Positions 62,813 through 64,000 of a stretch of 64,000 bases of DNA are shown here, piece after piece. Position 1 is the stretch's first letter. Every line of letters starts with the position of its first letter. This DNA comes from an uncultured Pseudovibrio sp. Its GTDB lineage: Bacteria > Pseudomonadota > Alphaproteobacteria > Rhizobiales > Stappiaceae. The stretch covers positions 41,838 through 105,837 of the forward strand of contig CANMBS010000016.1 of the NCBI GenBank assembly GCA_947496145.1. Direction: 5' to 3'. Both the position numbers and the translations under genes were made by a program. The notes under the pieces are model-generated. The model saw nothing but the letters and a program-made list of their open reading frames with translations, did no database searches and was not told where the DNA came from.

Positions 62813-63414
62813 TGGCAGCAGAGCAAAAACGTCCGGATGTGGAAGAGTTGCGCCACGTGTGGATCTCGCGCCGCCAGCCTTTTATACGATCCCACCTGCA
62901 AAAGCTGGTTTTTATAGATGAGACCGTCCTTAAGACAAATATGGTCAAGACCACCGGATGGGCTCCGCGCGGCCAAAGACTGGTCGATCTCGCTCCTTTC
63001 GGTCACTGGAATACCCAGACTTTTATTGCCGCTCTGCGCCAAGACCGGATTGACGCACCATGGGTGCTCAACGCTCCCTTGAACAGGCGCACATTTGAGG
63101 CCTACATTGAAAAGCAACTCGCGCCCACGCTCAGCCGGGGTGATGTGGTTATTCTCGATAATTTGTCTAGCCATAAAAGCCCAAAAGCTGCTGAAATCCT
63201 GCGTGAGATCGGGGCATGGTTGCTCTTTTTGCCGCCCTACAGCCCCGATCTCAATCCCATTAAAATGGCCTTTGCTAAAATCAAAGCATTGATCCGTAAG
63301 GCCGCAGCACGCAGCTATCAGGAATTGTGGCGTGCTGTCGGAAACGTTTGTGATCTCTTCACTAAACAGGAGTGTGCCAACTTCTTCAAGGCCGCTGGAT
63401 ATGAGACTGATTAA
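62812..63414 (+). CDS. IS630 transposase, catalytic part (DDE_3), third acid replaced
   Basis: A 200-residue frame beginning GTG at the stop of the first frame (TAGTG). DDE motifs: FIDET (first Asp), VVILDNLSSHKS (second Asp), PPYSPDLNPIKMAFAKIK where the family has DLNPIE. Thus the catalytic Glu appears as Lys (codon AAA at 63262-63264), a single G-to-A change. The protein probably can no longer transpose. Expression as a fusion through the upstream A7G slip is expected. Confidence 0.85.
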   Translation: MAAEQKRPDVEELRHVWISRRQPFIRSHLQKLVFIDETVLKTNMVKTTGWAPRGQRLVDLAPFGHWNTQTFIAALRQDRIDAPWVLNAPLNRRTFEAYIEKQLAPTLSRGDVVILDNLSSHKSPKAAEILREIGAWLLFLPPYSPDLNPIKMAFAKIKALIRKAAARSYQELWRAVGNVCDLFTKQECANFFKAAGYETD

Positions 63415-63429
63415 ATGAGACGAACTCTA

Positions 63430-63939
63430 AAGGGCAGAGTAGCATAGAAGCCAAAGCCCTTAACATCCATCCCAACTACACCTCAAATGCGCTTTTGCGC
63501 TGTTGTGTGCTGTCTTTTAGTCTGACAGCGGCTTCGACCAGTCGATAGCTACAGCCCCAATCCGCTCATTAGACCAGCCGTTTGAGCCGACTGACTGTTT
63601 TGCTCGGGCCAATTAGAAGCTGCCCCTATACGTGTTCGCCTTGTCACACTTGTCCGCACCCTTGAACCTCAAGCGTGAGATCACGACTTTCTGAACTACA
63701 CTCTTTCACCACCTCCAAACCACCGACTTTTCAAGTACATCGCGCTACAGACCACCTCGGCACCTTCAGGTCATTCAACACTTGCTCCATTTGAACAGGC
63801 TGTTACGTGTCTTTCAACTCCTTGAAGTTGTGAACTGAGTTTCCGCTAGCCGGGTTTGCTTGTTGGTTATTGGGGATGAACGTGGCGGGACCTCGGGCGA
63901 GAGCGTTGGATGGTGGAATGCCTGTGAGTTCAGAACGCC
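63430..63939. other. Gene-poor stretch right of the IS element
   Basis: No protein-coding gene or tRNA seen on either strand. A strong terminator hairpin lies at its right edge, so a noncoding transcript may end there. Confidence 0.4.
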
Positions 63940-63973
63940 AAAAGCCCCCGGGCTTTATGCGTCGGGGGCTTTT
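63940..63973. terminator. Strong bidirectional terminator hairpin
   Basis: AAAAGCCCCCG (63940-63950) pairs perfectly with CGGGGGCTTTT (63963-63973) around a 12-nt loop, giving an A/T-flanked GC stem readable in both directions. No gene in the window clearly ends at it. Confidence 0.75.
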
Positions 63974-64000
63974 GATTGATTTGGAGTTCTGTGTATTTTG

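Larger units (their letters stand above)
62370..63429 (+). mobile_element. IS630-family insertion sequence
   Basis: The element encodes an IS630-type transposase in two frames. Ends read inward as TAGAGCATGTCTCATGTAACCAG (left, 62370) and TAGAGTTCGTCTCATTTAATCAG (right, complement of 63407-63429), 18 of 23 positions alike. TA at each edge (62370-62371, 63428-63429) fits the TA target duplication of this family. Length about 1.06 kb. Confidence 0.85.

Noticed and set aside
1..64000. CRISPR arrays, tRNA or rRNA genes
   Set aside because: I found no evenly spaced direct repeats and no recognisable tRNA or rRNA segments; a covariance search would settle small RNAs.

Overview
The window reads as chromosomal DNA of a marine-type alphaproteobacterium. 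GC content is moderate, genes are packed in short ATGA-overlapping operons, there is a Paracoccus-type sox cluster (order TRS-VW-XYZABCDEF), and two copies of a bimodular intergenic palindrome resemble repeats common in Rhizobiales. From gene content and composition I suspect a Pseudovibrio/Stappiaceae relative; that is inference, as no rRNA is present.

Left third (1-24 kb): a fused aminoglycoside-phosphotransferase-like/P-loop kinase; feoABC ferrous iron uptake behind a candidate Fur box; a DUF805 membrane protein; a cyanide-insensitive bd-type oxidase (cioAB) followed by a 43-residue DUF2474 subunit; a metallophosphoesterase, a membrane-anchored isochorismatase-fold hydrolase and panB; an AraC regulator divergent from a flavin monooxygenase and an SDR; a DAO-type oxidase, a glutamine amidotransferase and an SDR divergent from a LysR regulator; a type I secretion ABC/HlyD pair with no visible substrate; and a small P-loop kinase.

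Middle (23.5-45 kb): a carbohydrate ABC transporter operon (two permeases, binding protein, ATPase) ending in a frameshifted Gfo/Idh/MocA dehydrogenase, divergent from a GntR/UTRA regulator; an MFS transporter divergent from a flavoprotein; a LysE-family exporter with a highly structured upstream region ending in a terminator-like hairpin; a small XapX (DUF1427) protein; a fatty-acid-hydroxylase/alkylglycerol-monooxygenase-like membrane protein; a ChrR-like cupin; malonyl-CoA decarboxylase; an operon of alkyl-DHAP-synthase-like flavoprotein, GlpD and FGGY kinase; and the NAD salvage pair pncA-pncB.

Right third (45-58 kb): a thiosulfate/sulfide oxidation locus. On the minus strand lie soxS, a periplasmic GlcG/HbpS-like protein, the ArsR-type regulator soxR and the transporter soxT. 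Divergently run soxVW and soxXYZABCDEF. SoxV and SoxW deliver reductant to the periplasm; SoxXA, SoxYZ, SoxB and SoxCD form the sulfur-oxidising multienzyme system; SoxE and SoxF form a diheme cytochrome plus sulfide-dehydrogenase flavoprotein pair. SoxR has cysteines at 42 and 108, as in persulfide sensors, and exact ATTC-N8-GAAT sites lie upstream of soxV and soxX.

The right end (58-64 kb) holds a large Dna2-like SF1 helicase, poorly coding DNA, an IS630-family element whose transposase needs a frameshift and appears to have lost its third catalytic acid, and a strong terminator hairpin with no recognised gene before it. I saw no tRNA, rRNA or CRISPR array.
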